From Acidovorax radicis (GTDB lineage Bacteria > Pseudomonadota > Gammaproteobacteria > Burkholderiales > Burkholderiaceae_C), in the NCBI RefSeq assembly GCF_020510705.1, contig NZ_CP075184.1, positions 3,100,001 to 3,164,000 on the forward strand: DNA of 64,000 bases, read 5' to 3'. Below are positions 1-10,037 of the stretch, piece by piece. Within the stretch, counting starts at the first letter, position 1, and the number at the start of each line of letters is the position of its first letter. A program made the translations under genes and the position numbers. The notes under the pieces were generated by a model. That model was not told the origin of the DNA. It worked only from the letters and a program-made list of their open reading frames with translations, and made no database searches.

Positions 1-223
1 TGTTCGTCATGCGCGCCACGCGGCCATCCAGGCTATCGAGCACCATGGCGCAGAAGACCCCGATAGCCGCCATATCGAAGCGGCCGTTCATGGCCATAAC
101 GATGGAATAGAAACCACCAAACAGCGCCGCCAGCGTGAAGAGGTTGGGCAAGATGTAGATGCCCTTGCGGCGCTTGCGCACCATCACACCCGGAGGATTG
201 GTGGATTCATTGCCGTCATGCAT
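1..223 (-). CDS. pssA: CDP-diacylglycerol--serine O-phosphatidyltransferase, N-terminal part
   Basis: The first 74 codons of a gene that runs off the left edge of the window. The translation begins MHDGNESTNPPGVMVRKRRK and continues with a hydrophobic segment (ILPNLFTLAALFGGFYSIV) and the start of the CDP-alcohol phosphotransferase signature, with DSLDGRVAR visible just before the edge. The enzyme makes phosphatidylserine from CDP-diacylglycerol and serine at the inner membrane, the first step towards phosphatidylethanolamine. It follows ilvC on the same strand, but a strong terminator lies between them, so pssA may have its own promoter or depend on read-through. This ilvBNC-pssA order is common in Burkholderiales. 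The call is from the motif; only the N-terminus is visible. Confidence 0.88.
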   Translation of the reverse strand, partial: MHDGNESTNPPGVMVRKRRKGIYILPNLFTLAALFGGFYSIVMAMNGRFDMAAIGVFCAMVLDSLDGRVARMTN

Positions 224-229
224 CAAATG

Positions 230-275
230 GCCTCCAGCGCCTGTGCAACAAGCGCAAGCAGCTATTAAATTTATA
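230..275. repeat. Dispersed AGCGC/AGCAGCTAT repeat, copy in ilvC-pssA gap
   Basis: A partly degenerate copy of the short repeat found at least a dozen times in this window. Its recognisable part is AAGCGCAAGCAGCTATTAAA. It lies in the untranslated space upstream of pssA. Confidence 0.7.
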
Positions 276-365
276 GTGAAAATTATCTGCGGCACAGATC
301 AACCACTGCGCGCGCAAAAAGTGAAGGCCGCAGTGTAGCGCTTTGATACACGACGGCCGGCCCAC

Positions 366-390
366 AAAAAAGGCCACCGAAGTGGCCTTT
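366..390 (-). terminator. Rho-independent terminator after ilvC
   Basis: AAAGGCCAC and GTGGCCTTT form a perfect stem with a four-base loop. Read on the minus strand the stem is followed by a run of six T. It lies 23 bp beyond the ilvC stop and should end the ilvBNC transcript. Confidence 0.9.
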
Positions 391-412
391 GATGTTTTGC
401 CCAGAGCAATGA

Positions 413-1973
<1,561 letters not shown>

Positions 1974-2055
1974 GATGAAGAGATTCCTCATTTCGCTGCC
2001 CTCCCCCGCGCACGGTAATGCGCGGGCTTGGCAGGCAATAGATTCGTCAAAAAAA

Positions 2056-2106
2056 GATAGCTACCAAAAATATAGCAGCTTGCGCTTACTGCATAAGCGC
2101 TAGAGA
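2056..2106. repeat. Dispersed AGCGC/AGCAGCTAT repeat between ilvB and ilvN
   Basis: A near-complete copy with GATAGCTACC, then TAGCAGCTTGCGCTT and ATAAGCGCTAGAG. It fills most of the 143-bp gap inside the ilvBNC operon, so it will be transcribed and could form a hairpin in the mRNA between the two subunit genes. Confidence 0.75.
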
Positions 2107-2116
2107 CCGATTAGGC

Positions 2117-3910
2117 TTAAAGGTCTTCCGACCCCAGCAACATCTCGGTGATGCCCTTGCCGGACTGCACCATCGGGAACACGTTCTCGGTGGGGTCTGT
2201 GCGGAAGTCCATGAACACCGTGCGGTCCTTGAGTTTGCGGGCTTCGCGCAGCGCGGGCTCCACATCCTTGGGGTGCTCGATCAGCATACCCACGTGACCA
2301 TAGGCCTCGGCCAGCTTCACAAAATTGGGCAACGCGTCCATGTAGCTGTGGCTGTAGCGGCCGGAGTATTCGATCTCCTGCCACTGGCGCACCATGCCCA
2401 GGTAGCGGTTGTTCAGCGAGCAGATCTTGATCGGCGTGTTGTATTGCAGGCAGGTGGACAGTTCCTGGATGTTCATCTGCACCGAGCCTTCACCCGTAAT
2501 GCAGAACACTTCGGACTGCGGCTTGGCCAGCTTGATGCCCATGGCGTAGGGAATGCCCACGCCCATGGTGCCCAGGCCGCCGGAGTTGATCCAGCGGCGC
2601 GGCTCATCGAAGCGGTAGTACTGCGCAGCCCACATCTGGTGCTGCCCCACGTCCGAGGTGATGTAGGTGTCTGCATCCTTGGTCATGTTCCAGAGCGTCT
2701 CGACGACGTACTGCGGCTTGATGACATCAGGGCTGCCCATGCTGTATTTGAGGCAATCGCGCTTGCGCCAGCCTTCGATGGTGTCCCACCAGGCGGCGAG
2801 CGCTCCAGCGTCGGGACGCGTGCTGCTCTCGCGGATCATCGAGATCAGCTCCGTCAGCACGTCTTTCACATCGCCCACGATAGGGATGTCGACCTTGACG
2901 CGCTTGGAAATGCTCGACGGATCGATATCCACATGGATGATCTTGCGGTCGTTTTGCGCGAAGTGCTTGGGGTTGCCGATCACGCGATCATCGAAGCGCG
3001 CGCCCACGGCCAGCAGCACGTCGCAGTTCTGCATGGCATTGTTGGCTTCGACCGTACCGTGCATGCCCAGCATGCCCAGGAACTTGCGGTCAGACGCGGG
3101 GTAGGCACCCAGGCCCATCAGCGTGTTGGTGACCGGATAGCCCAGCATGTCCACCAAGGTGCGCAGTTCGTTCGTGGCGTTGCCCAGCAGCACGCCACCA
3201 CCCGTATAGATATAAGGGCGCTTGGCGGTCAGCAGCAGTTGAAGCGCCTTGCGGATCTGCCCGCCATGGCCCTTGCGCACCGGGTTGTAAGAGCGCATTT
3301 CCACCGTCTGTGGGTACCCGGCGTAGGGCACTTTCTTGAACGACACGTCCTTGGGCACATCCACCACGACAGGGCCAGGGCGGCCGGTGCGTGCGATATG
3401 AAACGCCTTTTTCATCGTCGCGGCCAGATCGCGCGCATCCTTAACCAGGAAGTTGTGCTTGACGATGGGGCGGGTGATGCCAACGGTATCGCACTCCTGG
3501 AAGGCATCCAGGCCAATCGCCGCAGTCGGAACCTGGCCGGAGATGATCACCATCGGAATGCTGTCCATGTACGCCGTGGCAATCCCGGTGACCGCATTGG
3601 TGAGACCAGGGCCCGAGGTGACCAGCGCCACACCCACTTCGCCCGTGGCGCGGGCATAGCCGTCAGCGGCGTGCACTGCCGCCTGTTCGTGGCGCACCAG
3701 CACGTGCTGGATGGTGTCTTGCTTGTAGAGCGCGTCGTAAATATAGAGAACCGCACCACCGGGATAGCCCCAGATGTACTGGACGTTCTCAGCCTGAAGC
3801 GACTTGATGAGGATCTCAGAACCCATGAGGTCCTGCGAACCGGAAGCGGGGGAAGTGGAGCCCTGCGAAGCAGCGGCCGCCGAACTGTGTTCAGCTTTGG
3901 AGATTTCCAT
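2117..3910 (-). CDS. ilvB: Acetolactate synthase large (catalytic) subunit
   Basis: A 597-residue thiamine-diphosphate enzyme that condenses pyruvate with pyruvate or 2-oxobutyrate, the committing step of branched-chain amino acid synthesis. The catalytic glutamate lies in VRHEQAAVHAADGYARATG (E75). The central FAD-binding domain and the C-terminal TPP motif CITGEGSVQMN are present; the motif is GEG rather than the more usual GDG. The first 28 residues are Ser/Ala-rich and look like a tail ahead of the conserved start near MGSEILIKSL, so a start at that internal ATG is possible. It is the first gene of ilvBNC. No Leu/Val/Ile-rich leader peptide or attenuator was seen upstream. Confidence 0.97.
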   Translation of the reverse strand: MEISKAEHSSAAAASQGSTSPASGSQDLMGSEILIKSLQAENVQYIWGYPGGAVLYIYDALYKQDTIQHVLVRHEQAAVHAADGYARATGEVGVALVTSGPGLTNAVTGIATAYMDSIPMVIISGQVPTAAIGLDAFQECDTVGITRPIVKHNFLVKDARDLAATMKKAFHIARTGRPGPVVVDVPKDVSFKKVPYAGYPQTVEMRSYNPVRKGHGGQIRKALQLLLTAKRPYIYTGGGVLLGNATNELRTLVDMLGYPVTNTLMGLGAYPASDRKFLGMLGMHGTVEANNAMQNCDVLLAVGARFDDRVIGNPKHFAQNDRKIIHVDIDPSSISKRVKVDIPIVGDVKDVLTELISMIRESSTRPDAGALAAWWDTIEGWRKRDCLKYSMGSPDVIKPQYVVETLWNMTKDADTYITSDVGQHQMWAAQYYRFDEPRRWINSGGLGTMGVGIPYAMGIKLAKPQSEVFCITGEGSVQMNIQELSTCLQYNTPIKICSLNNRYLGMVRQWQEIEYSGRYSHSYMDALPNFVKLAEAYGHVGMLIEHPKDVEPALREARKLKDRTVFMDFRTDPTENVFPMVQSGKGITEMLLGSEDL

Positions 3911-4201
3911 GATCGATCAACCTTTGTGAATTTCTCTGACGAAAAACCTTGGGTGCTCCTCGCATGCGCTCTTGTGAAGCCAGCTTGGAACTTGAGGCCC
4001 ATGGACATGAGCGGGATGATTGCCGCGCCGGACCAGGACCCGTTTGCCTTTGAATTGCAGCTTTAATTATCGCACTGCAACACATGCAAAACACATCTGG
4101 CGCTAAAAAAACCCGGCCGGATGCGATAATCGACAGCTTTAGAGCGCTGGATCGCCAAAATACCGCGCGCCTTCACGCCACCCTTCTCGGGCTCACCCGT
4201 C
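3911..4201. other. Divergent intergenic region ilvB / sigma factor
   Basis: About 290 bp between two divergent transcription units. It is richer in A and T near 4060-4100 (TTTAATTATCG) than the flanking genes, so it probably holds the promoters for both. No clear -35/-10 pair, operator or leader peptide could be assigned. Confidence 0.4.
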
Positions 4202-4771
4202 TTGGCAACTGAACAAGAACTCTCCGACTTCCTCAAAAGTGTAGAAAAACGCGCATTCAAGCGTTCGGTCTACCACGTTCGCAATGAGGAAGCGGCGCTC
4301 GACATCGTGCAGGACAGCATGCTCAAGCTGGCCGAGCACTATGGGGACAAGCCAGCCGCTGAGCTTCCGATGCTCTATCAGCGCATCTTGTCCAACTGCA
4401 CGCTTGACTGGTTTCGCCGCCAGAAAACGCGCAATGCACTGTTTTCGAGCATGAGCGACTTCGAAGGCACCGGAGAAGATGGCACGGATTTTGATTTGTT
4501 TGAAGCTTATTCCGGCCCCGAAGGCAGCGACAAAGCGGAAAGCGCAGAAGACATTACCCGCCGGGTCCAGATATTTCACGGCATTGAAGCTGAGATCGCA
4601 GAACTACCCCCACGTCAACGGGAAGCGTTCCTCATGCGTTACTGGGAAGAAATGGATGTAGCAGAAACGGCAGCCGCTATGGGTTGTTCGGAAGGCAGCG
4701 TCAAAACCCACTGTTTTCGTGCCATACAAACGCTCAGCAAAGCCTTGAAGGCCAAAGGAATAGAGCCATGA
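4202..4771 (+). CDS. ECF-type RNA polymerase sigma factor
   Basis: A 189-residue sigma-70 family protein with region 2 (near residues 15-75, including DIVQDSMLKLAEHY and DWFRRQKTRN) and region 4 (ELPPRQREAFLMRYWEEMD through GCSEGSVKTHCFRAIQ). Between them is an acidic linker of about 35 residues. The start is a TTG (LATEQELSD, read as Met); no upstream in-frame ATG is available. Its stop overlaps the next start in ATGA, so it is translationally coupled to a DUF3619 membrane protein, the layout of a sigma / anti-sigma pair. It is not a named family I can assign (not RpoE, FecI or SigZ). Target genes are unknown. Confidence 0.9.
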   Translation: MATEQELSDFLKSVEKRAFKRSVYHVRNEEAALDIVQDSMLKLAEHYGDKPAAELPMLYQRILSNCTLDWFRRQKTRNALFSSMSDFEGTGEDGTDFDLFEAYSGPEGSDKAESAEDITRRVQIFHGIEAEIAELPPRQREAFLMRYWEEMDVAETAAAMGCSEGSVKTHCFRAIQTLSKALKAKGIEP

Positions 4772-5211
4772 AAATCACCGCCCAGAGCCCATCGACACCT
4801 GCAGAAGTTGCCGCAGAGCGTTTTGCGCGGCGCGTGACGGCGCGTCTATCCAGCGGGACGGACGATTTGCCCTATGACATCTCGGAGCGCTTGCGCGCAT
4901 CGCGCATGCAGGCACTGGCCAAACGCAAGGTTGTGGCGCCAGTCAAGCGCACAGCGCCCGCATCTGCGGTGATTTCTATGGGTACGTCGGCAACCTTGGG
5001 GCGCGGCAGCTGGTGGAACGCCGTGGTGTCTGCGGTGCCGTTGTTGGCATTGGTCGTAGGCCTGGTGGTCATCAACATAGCGCAGGACGAACGCAGCGCC
5101 AGCGACGTGGCCGAAGTGGATGCGGCTTTGTTGACTGACGATCTGCCGCCAGATGCGTACGCCGACCCGGGCTTCGTACAATTCCTCAAGACCTCGGCAC
5201 ATTCGAACTGA
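4768..5211 (+). CDS. DUF3619 family membrane protein, candidate anti-sigma factor
   Basis: A 147-residue protein with a cytoplasmic N-terminal half (AAERFARRVTARLSSGTDDL, then a basic stretch), one transmembrane helix at about residues 90-108 (WWNAVVSAVPLLALVVGLVV) and a short acidic outer tail ending PGFVQFLKTSAHSN. It matches the DUF3619 pattern seen after ECF sigma genes in Comamonadaceae. Its start overlaps the sigma stop (ATGA). The single-pass topology and coupling suggest it holds the sigma factor at the membrane. That role is inference; the family is uncharacterised as far as I know. Confidence 0.8.
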   Translation: MKITAQSPSTPAEVAAERFARRVTARLSSGTDDLPYDISERLRASRMQALAKRKVVAPVKRTAPASAVISMGTSATLGRGSWWNAVVSAVPLLALVVGLVVINIAQDERSASDVAEVDAALLTDDLPPDAYADPGFVQFLKTSAHSN

Positions 5212-5231
5212 ACCGCCTGACTCTGGACTGC

Positions 5232-6140
5232 ATGCACCCAAGCTCTTCTGACGCCTCCCCTGTCCTGCCAGCCTTTGTGCTGGCGTTGGCGCTCTTGGGC
5301 GTCCTCACAGCAGTGGGCGGCCAGGTATGGGTGCAGATGCGCATGGCGCCGGGCACGGTGCTGCCACCGGGTGCCGAGGCCGCCGTGGCCAGCCCCAACA
5401 ATGCACGCGTTCAGGCCACAGCCAACCCGGCAGCCGCCGCGCAGGTTGAATCGGGCCCCGGATGGGAAACCCTGACAACGCCCCAAAAACAGGCCCTCTA
5501 CCCGCTGGCCGAGCGTTGGGCACACATCAGCGAAACGCAAAAGCGTCGATGGCTGACGCTGGCGATCAGCTTTCCCACCCTTTCGCCCGAAGAGCAGACA
5601 AAGTTTCTGAACCGCATTACCGATTGGGCCAATTTGAGCGCCCAGCAACGCAACCAGGCACGCCTCAATTACGCCGTCACCAACAAGCTCGCTGGCGACG
5701 ACAAACGTGCGCAGTGGGAGGCCTACCAGGCGCTGACCGATTCGGAGCGCCGGGCGCTCGCGGCACGGGCTGCGCCAAAGCCCGCTGGCGCGGCCACAGC
5801 CTTGCGCCCCATTCCTCGCCGGAAGTTGGCGCAGGTGCCCGCGGCAACCGAGGGCAACCCCAACCGACCCAATGCACCCAAGATCCCCCCCGACACCGAG
5901 CACTTGCACCGCGCCGCAGGGCCAGTGACGGCAACGCCCGCAACACCCGCGGCAAGCGCGGGCACATCACAATCCGGCAGCATGGTGCCCCCGACGCCCG
6001 GTGTTGAAACAGCCCCTGTGGCGGTGCCTGTGGCTGTGCCCGCTGCGCTGCCGCCGTTGTCAACCGGCCCGACCGAACCTGCCGCAGCCGCCGCGCCCCC
6101 GCCTGTTACCCCTGACACCTCGGGCGTGTATCCTCAGTAG
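5232..6140 (+). CDS. DUF3106 domain-containing protein, membrane-anchored
   Basis: A 302-residue protein with an N-terminal hydrophobic helix (residues 12-32) that should act as a signal anchor. The DUF3106 region, about residues 75-175, has regularly spaced Trp/Leu/Gln motifs such as LTTPQKQALYPLAERW, LSPEEQTKFLNRITDW and LSAQQRNQARLNY. The last 120 residues are rich in Pro and Ala and probably disordered. It starts 20 bp after the DUF3619 gene and ends 3 bp before the earliest RDD start, so it belongs to the same operon. A periplasmic sensing or partner role for the sigma system is plausible but unproven. Confidence 0.8.
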   Translation: MHPSSSDASPVLPAFVLALALLGVLTAVGGQVWVQMRMAPGTVLPPGAEAAVASPNNARVQATANPAAAAQVESGPGWETLTTPQKQALYPLAERWAHISETQKRRWLTLAISFPTLSPEEQTKFLNRITDWANLSAQQRNQARLNYAVTNKLAGDDKRAQWEAYQALTDSERRALAARAAPKPAGAATALRPIPRRKLAQVPAATEGNPNRPNAPKIPPDTEHLHRAAGPVTATPATPAASAGTSQSGSMVPPTPGVETAPVAVPVAVPAALPPLSTGPTEPAAAAAPPPVTPDTSGVYPQ

Positions 6141-6178
6141 GTTTGTCACCTGCTTCGGCCCCGACTGGTCGCCCTGGA

Positions 6179-6730
6179 ATGCCCGTTTCTCACTCTGCAC
6201 AGACGCCGCAGGCCGACACCTGCACAACACCCGCCCCCATGTTTTTCGGTGCAACGCCCAACCTGGGGCGCCGCATGGCCTGCTGGCTTTATGAAGGCAT
6301 GCTGCTGTTCGGAGTGGTTTTTATCGCCGGATACCTCTTCGGCACGCTGAGCCAGACCCGCAATGCGATGGACAACCGCCACGTCCTTCAGGCCTTTCTG
6401 TTTGTGGTGTTCGGCATTTATTTCACCTGGTTCTGGGCCAAAGGCCAGACCCTTGCCCAGAAGACTTGGCACATCCGTGTCGTCGACAAGGGGGGGCGGC
6501 CCATCACCCAGGCCCGTGCTCTTTTGCGCTATGTGGTGAGCTGGTTGTGGTTTTTGCCCCCACTCGCTGTCACTGCGCCCTTTTCACTGCCGGGGGGGGA
6601 GTCTGCCGTCATCGTGATGGGTTGGGTGGCCATATGGGCCCTTCTGAGCCGCTTTCACCCTGATCGCCAGTTTTGGCACGATGCGCTGGCAGGCACTCGT
6701 CTGGTGCACTTTGACCCCAAGAAGAAATAG
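6179..6730 (+). CDS. RDD family integral membrane protein
   Basis: A 183-residue protein whose RDD domain begins with NLGRRMACWLYEGMLLFGVV, where the Arg pair and acidic residue define the family. It continues through three more hydrophobic segments, with KGQTLAQKTWHIRVVDKGG in the middle. RDD proteins are small multi-pass membrane proteins, some linked to ion transport; the substrate here is unknown. The ATG at 6179 is chosen; a TTG at 6143, directly after the DUF3106 stop, would add 12 residues. It is the fourth gene of the sigma operon and is followed after 4 bp by dgkA. Confidence 0.85.
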   Translation: MPVSHSAQTPQADTCTTPAPMFFGATPNLGRRMACWLYEGMLLFGVVFIAGYLFGTLSQTRNAMDNRHVLQAFLFVVFGIYFTWFWAKGQTLAQKTWHIRVVDKGGRPITQARALLRYVVSWLWFLPPLAVTAPFSLPGGESAVIVMGWVAIWALLSRFHPDRQFWHDALAGTRLVHFDPKKK

Positions 6731-6734
6731 CCGC

Positions 6735-7175
6735 ATGCCGCCACGCCCCACTTCCACGCCCGCCACGACCTCTCCCCCTCTCCAGCCCGATGCACCGGCC
6801 AATCCCCAGAAGGCGCGGTCCGGCCTGAACCGCATCTGGCATGCGGGCGGATATTCCGTACAGGGCCTGCGAGCTGGCTGGAACGAAACAGCATTTCGCC
6901 AGGAAGCGATGGCCGCCATGGTCTTGGTGCCGCTGTCGGCCTGGCTGGGACGCAGCTGGGTGGAGGTGGCTCTGCTGGCGGGGTCAGTCGTCCTGGTGAT
7001 GGTTGTCGAACTGCTTAACACCGGTATTGAAGCGGCCATCGACCGCATCGGGCCAGAATGGCACGACCTGTCCAAACAAGCCAAGGACATGGGCAGCGCA
7101 GCGGTGCTTCTGGCACTGCTTCTGTGCGCTGGCATCTGGACAGCCGCTATTTATCAAAGGTTTTTTCATGGCTGA
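6735..7175 (+). CDS. dgkA: Diacylglycerol kinase
   Basis: A 146-residue small membrane lipid kinase. The conserved motif NETAFRQE and the catalytic segment VVELLNTGIEAAIDRIG are both present, with three hydrophobic helices. Its N-terminal 35 residues are Pro/Thr-rich and longer than in E. coli DgkA. It phosphorylates diacylglycerol (or undecaprenol) in the inner membrane, recycling lipid by-products of periplasmic glycan synthesis. It begins 4 bp after the RDD gene and overlaps the next gene by 8 bp, so it is co-transcribed. Confidence 0.95.
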   Translation: MPPRPTSTPATTSPPLQPDAPANPQKARSGLNRIWHAGGYSVQGLRAGWNETAFRQEAMAAMVLVPLSAWLGRSWVEVALLAGSVVLVMVVELLNTGIEAAIDRIGPEWHDLSKQAKDMGSAAVLLALLLCAGIWTAAIYQRFFHG

Positions 7176-7761
7176 ACCCGCTTTTTCCCTCTGCGTTTAT
7201 TGCGGCTCGCGTCCAGGCGAGAACCCCGCATTCGCCCAAGCGGCGCAAGCCGTTGGGCAATGGATTGGCTCGCATGGAGGGCAACTGGTGTACGGCGGCG
7301 GTCGTGGCGGCCTCATGGGCACCGTGGCCGAGGCCACCCGCCTGGCGGGAGGGCGGGTGGTGGGCGTGATCCCACAAGCCCTGGTGGACAAGGAACTGGC
7401 CAATCGGCTGTGCGATGAACTGCACATCGTGCAGACGATGCACGAACGCAAAGCCCTGATGGCAGAACGCAGCGACGCGTTTGTGGCACTGCCCGGCGGT
7501 ATCGGCACCTTTGAAGAACTTTTCGAGGTGTGGACCTGGCGCCAACTGGGCTACCACAACAAACCGGTGGGTTTGCTCAATGTGGCGGGTTACTACGACG
7601 CCTTGATGGCGTTTCTGCAAACCAGCGTGGCCAGCGGTTTCATGGGAGAGTGGCAGATGGACTTGATGGTGACCGCCACCAACACGGACGAACTGCTGCG
7701 CCTCTTGGTGCAGTCTGCAGGCCCCGACCAGGCACCGGTGCCCTTGCGTACGGTGATTTGA
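7168..7761 (+). CDS. LOG-family nucleotide 5'-monophosphate phosphoribohydrolase (TIGR00730)
   Basis: A 197-residue Rossmann-type protein with the family signature LPGGIGTFEELFEVWTWRQ and the upstream MHERKALMAERSDAFV. LOG proteins cleave ribose phosphate from cytokinin-type or other purine nucleoside monophosphates; many bacterial members act on AMP or similar nucleotides. The ATG at 7168 is used since MAEPAFSLCVYCGSR is the normal family start; it lies inside the end of dgkA. It is the last gene of the sigma-led operon. Confidence 0.93.
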   Translation: MAEPAFSLCVYCGSRPGENPAFAQAAQAVGQWIGSHGGQLVYGGGRGGLMGTVAEATRLAGGRVVGVIPQALVDKELANRLCDELHIVQTMHERKALMAERSDAFVALPGGIGTFEELFEVWTWRQLGYHNKPVGLLNVAGYYDALMAFLQTSVASGFMGEWQMDLMVTATNTDELLRLLVQSAGPDQAPVPLRTVI

Positions 7762-7774
7762 TGCGCGGCTGAAG

Positions 7775-7833
7775 CCCGGTGGAGCCCCCCCAGGGGTTCC
7801 GTCTTCAACGGAATCACTGGGCCGGTTTTGCAA
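7775..7833 (+). terminator. Possible terminator after the LOG gene
   Basis: A nested hairpin: CCCGGTG pairs loosely with CACTGGGCCGG, and inside it TTCCGT and ACGGAA flank a CTTCA loop. It is followed by a short TTTT. It lies in the convergent gap between the LOG gene and glnB and also resembles the GC-rich intergenic repeats of this genome. Confidence 0.45.
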
Positions 7834-7905
7834 CACCGCGCCGCCTACACTGATCCCGCCGCCAGCGAATGCAGACAGGGCAGCAGATGCGGCGCTGTCA
7901 GGGCA

Positions 7906-8298
<393 letters not shown>

Positions 8299-9957
8299 TC
8301 AGGCCCTGAATTGATTGGTAATAGGGTAACGCCAGTCTTTGCCAAAGCTGCGGCGTGTGACCCGTACGCCTACGGGCGCCTGACGGCGCTTGTATTCGTT
8401 GAACTTGATGAGGCGGGTGACACGCTCCACATCGGCGCGGGCAAAGCCAGCCGCAACGATGGATTCGATGGGCTCATCGTTTTCCATATAGCGCGCCACG
8501 ATGGCGTCCAGCACGTCATACGGCGGCAGGCTGTCCTGGTCTTTTTGGTCGGCGCGCAGTTCGGCGCTGGGCGGGCGCGTGATGATGCGCTCCGGAATCG
8601 GGTTGGCGCCGGTGCCATACGGATCGTTGGCATTGCGCCAGCGCGCCAGGTCAAACACCCGCGTCTTCGCCACATCCTTAATCACCGCAAAACCGCCAGC
8701 CATGTCGCCATACAGCGTGCAATAGCCGGTGGCCATTTCGCTCTTGTTGCCCGTGGTGAGCACGATGGCGCCAAACTTGTTGGACAAGGCCATCAGCAGC
8801 GTGCCCCGGATGCGCGCCTGCAGGTTTTCTTCGGTGGTGTCTTCTGGCAGCCCTGCAAATTCAGTGGCTAGCGCCGCCTTGAAGGCCTCAAATTGTGGCT
8901 TGATCGAGATCTCGTCATAGCGCACGCCCATGCGTTTGGCCATGTCGCGCGCGTCAATCCAGCTGATGTCGGCGGTGTAGGGTGAAGGCATCATCACGGC
9001 GCGCACCCTGTCAGCGCCCAGGGCATCCACGGCAATCGCGAGCACCAACGCCGAATCAATGCCACCCGACAGCCCCAGCAGCGCCCCCGGAAAACCGTTT
9101 TTACCCACGTAATCACGCACGCCCAGCACGAGCGCATCCCACAGGTCGGCCTCAAGGCATTTCTCTGGCGCCACGTGCGCTTCAATTTTGATAGCTGCTT
9201 GCGCTTGATGTACCTGCGCAAACACCAGTTTTTCCTCGAAACCGGGGCCACGACCAGCTACAGAACCATCAGCGTTCAGGGCAAAAGACCGGCCCTCGAA
9301 CACCACCTCGTCCTGCCCGCCCACCAGGTGCGCATACACCAGCGGCACACCGGTCTCAGCCACCCGCTCACGCATGGTGGCTTCTCGCTCGGCGCTTTTG
9401 CCCAGATGGAATGGCGAGGCATTGATCACCGCCAGCAACTGCGCGCCCGCCGCCGCGGCATCGCGGGCCGGTGCGGCAAACCAGGCGTCCTCGCACACCA
9501 GCACGCCCACACGCACACCTTCCACCTCGAACACGCAGGGCTTGCTGCCCGCGACAAAATAGCGGCGCTCGTCGAACACTTGGTAGTTGGGTAGCTCGCG
9601 CTTGGCATACGTCTGCTCGATCTGGCCGTCGCGCACCACGCTCGCGGCGTTGAAACAGGCGCTGAACGCAGGCGCACCGGGCAACAAGGCTTGCGGGTGG
9701 CCCAGCACAATGGCCAAACCTTTCAACCCTGCCGTCTCGCGGGCCACGGTTTTCACGGCATCATCACAGGCCGCCATGAAGGCGGGGCGCAAAAACAGGT
9801 CTTCGGCGGCATAACCACAGATGGCCAGCTCAGGCGTAAGCAGCAACCGTGCTCCCTGCGCATAGGCGTCGCGTGCGACCGCAATGATTTTTTGCGCGTT
9901 TTTGGGCATATCGCCCACCACAAAGTTGAGCTGCGCAGTGCAAATGGAGAGCGTCAT
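8299..9957 (-). CDS. nadE: Glutamine-dependent NAD+ synthetase
   Basis: A 552-residue two-domain enzyme. The N-terminal nitrilase domain releases ammonia from glutamine (LLTPELAICGY with the Glu, KRELPNYQVFDERRYF with the Lys, VLVCEDAWF with the Cys). The C-terminal ATP-pyrophosphatase domain has the P-loop LLGLSGGIDSALVL and amidates nicotinate adenine dinucleotide. The start at 9957 gives MTLSICTAQLNFVVGD, the family start. At 9185-9210 the gene contains half of the dispersed repeat, translated as VHQAQAAIKIEA in the linker between the two domains. It is followed by glnB. Confidence 0.96.
   Translation of the reverse strand: MTLSICTAQLNFVVGDMPKNAQKIIAVARDAYAQGARLLLTPELAICGYAAEDLFLRPAFMAACDDAVKTVARETAGLKGLAIVLGHPQALLPGAPAFSACFNAASVVRDGQIEQTYAKRELPNYQVFDERRYFVAGSKPCVFEVEGVRVGVLVCEDAWFAAPARDAAAAGAQLLAVINASPFHLGKSAEREATMRERVAETGVPLVYAHLVGGQDEVVFEGRSFALNADGSVAGRGPGFEEKLVFAQVHQAQAAIKIEAHVAPEKCLEADLWDALVLGVRDYVGKNGFPGALLGLSGGIDSALVLAIAVDALGADRVRAVMMPSPYTADISWIDARDMAKRMGVRYDEISIKPQFEAFKAALATEFAGLPEDTTEENLQARIRGTLLMALSNKFGAIVLTTGNKSEMATGYCTLYGDMAGGFAVIKDVAKTRVFDLARWRNANDPYGTGANPIPERIITRPPSAELRADQKDQDSLPPYDVLDAIVARYMENDEPIESIVAAGFARADVERVTRLIKFNEYKRRQAPVGVRVTRRSFGKDWRYPITNQFRA
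9185..9210. repeat. Half copy of the dispersed repeat inside nadE
   Basis: 26 bp identical, on the opposite strand, to 49336-49361 in moeA (core AGCGCAAGCAGCTATCAAAA). It lies in the interdomain linker of NadE and is read in frame. Confidence 0.85.
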
Positions 9958-10037
9958 GGAACTGGATTCGGCTTCTGCGGCCAGGTTGAAAACCGCCAAT
10001 ACAGGCCCGCAGCTGGCAAAACAACGCGGAAGCATGC

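Noticed and set aside
2273..4066. A 597-codon plus-strand open frame opposite ilvB
   Set aside because: It mirrors the ilvB codon pattern, is rich in His/Arg/Ala and has no family features; high GC makes such antisense frames common.
3911..4150. Leader-peptide attenuator for ilvBNC
   Set aside because: No short frame rich in Leu, Val or Ile and no terminator/antiterminator pair was found upstream of ilvB.
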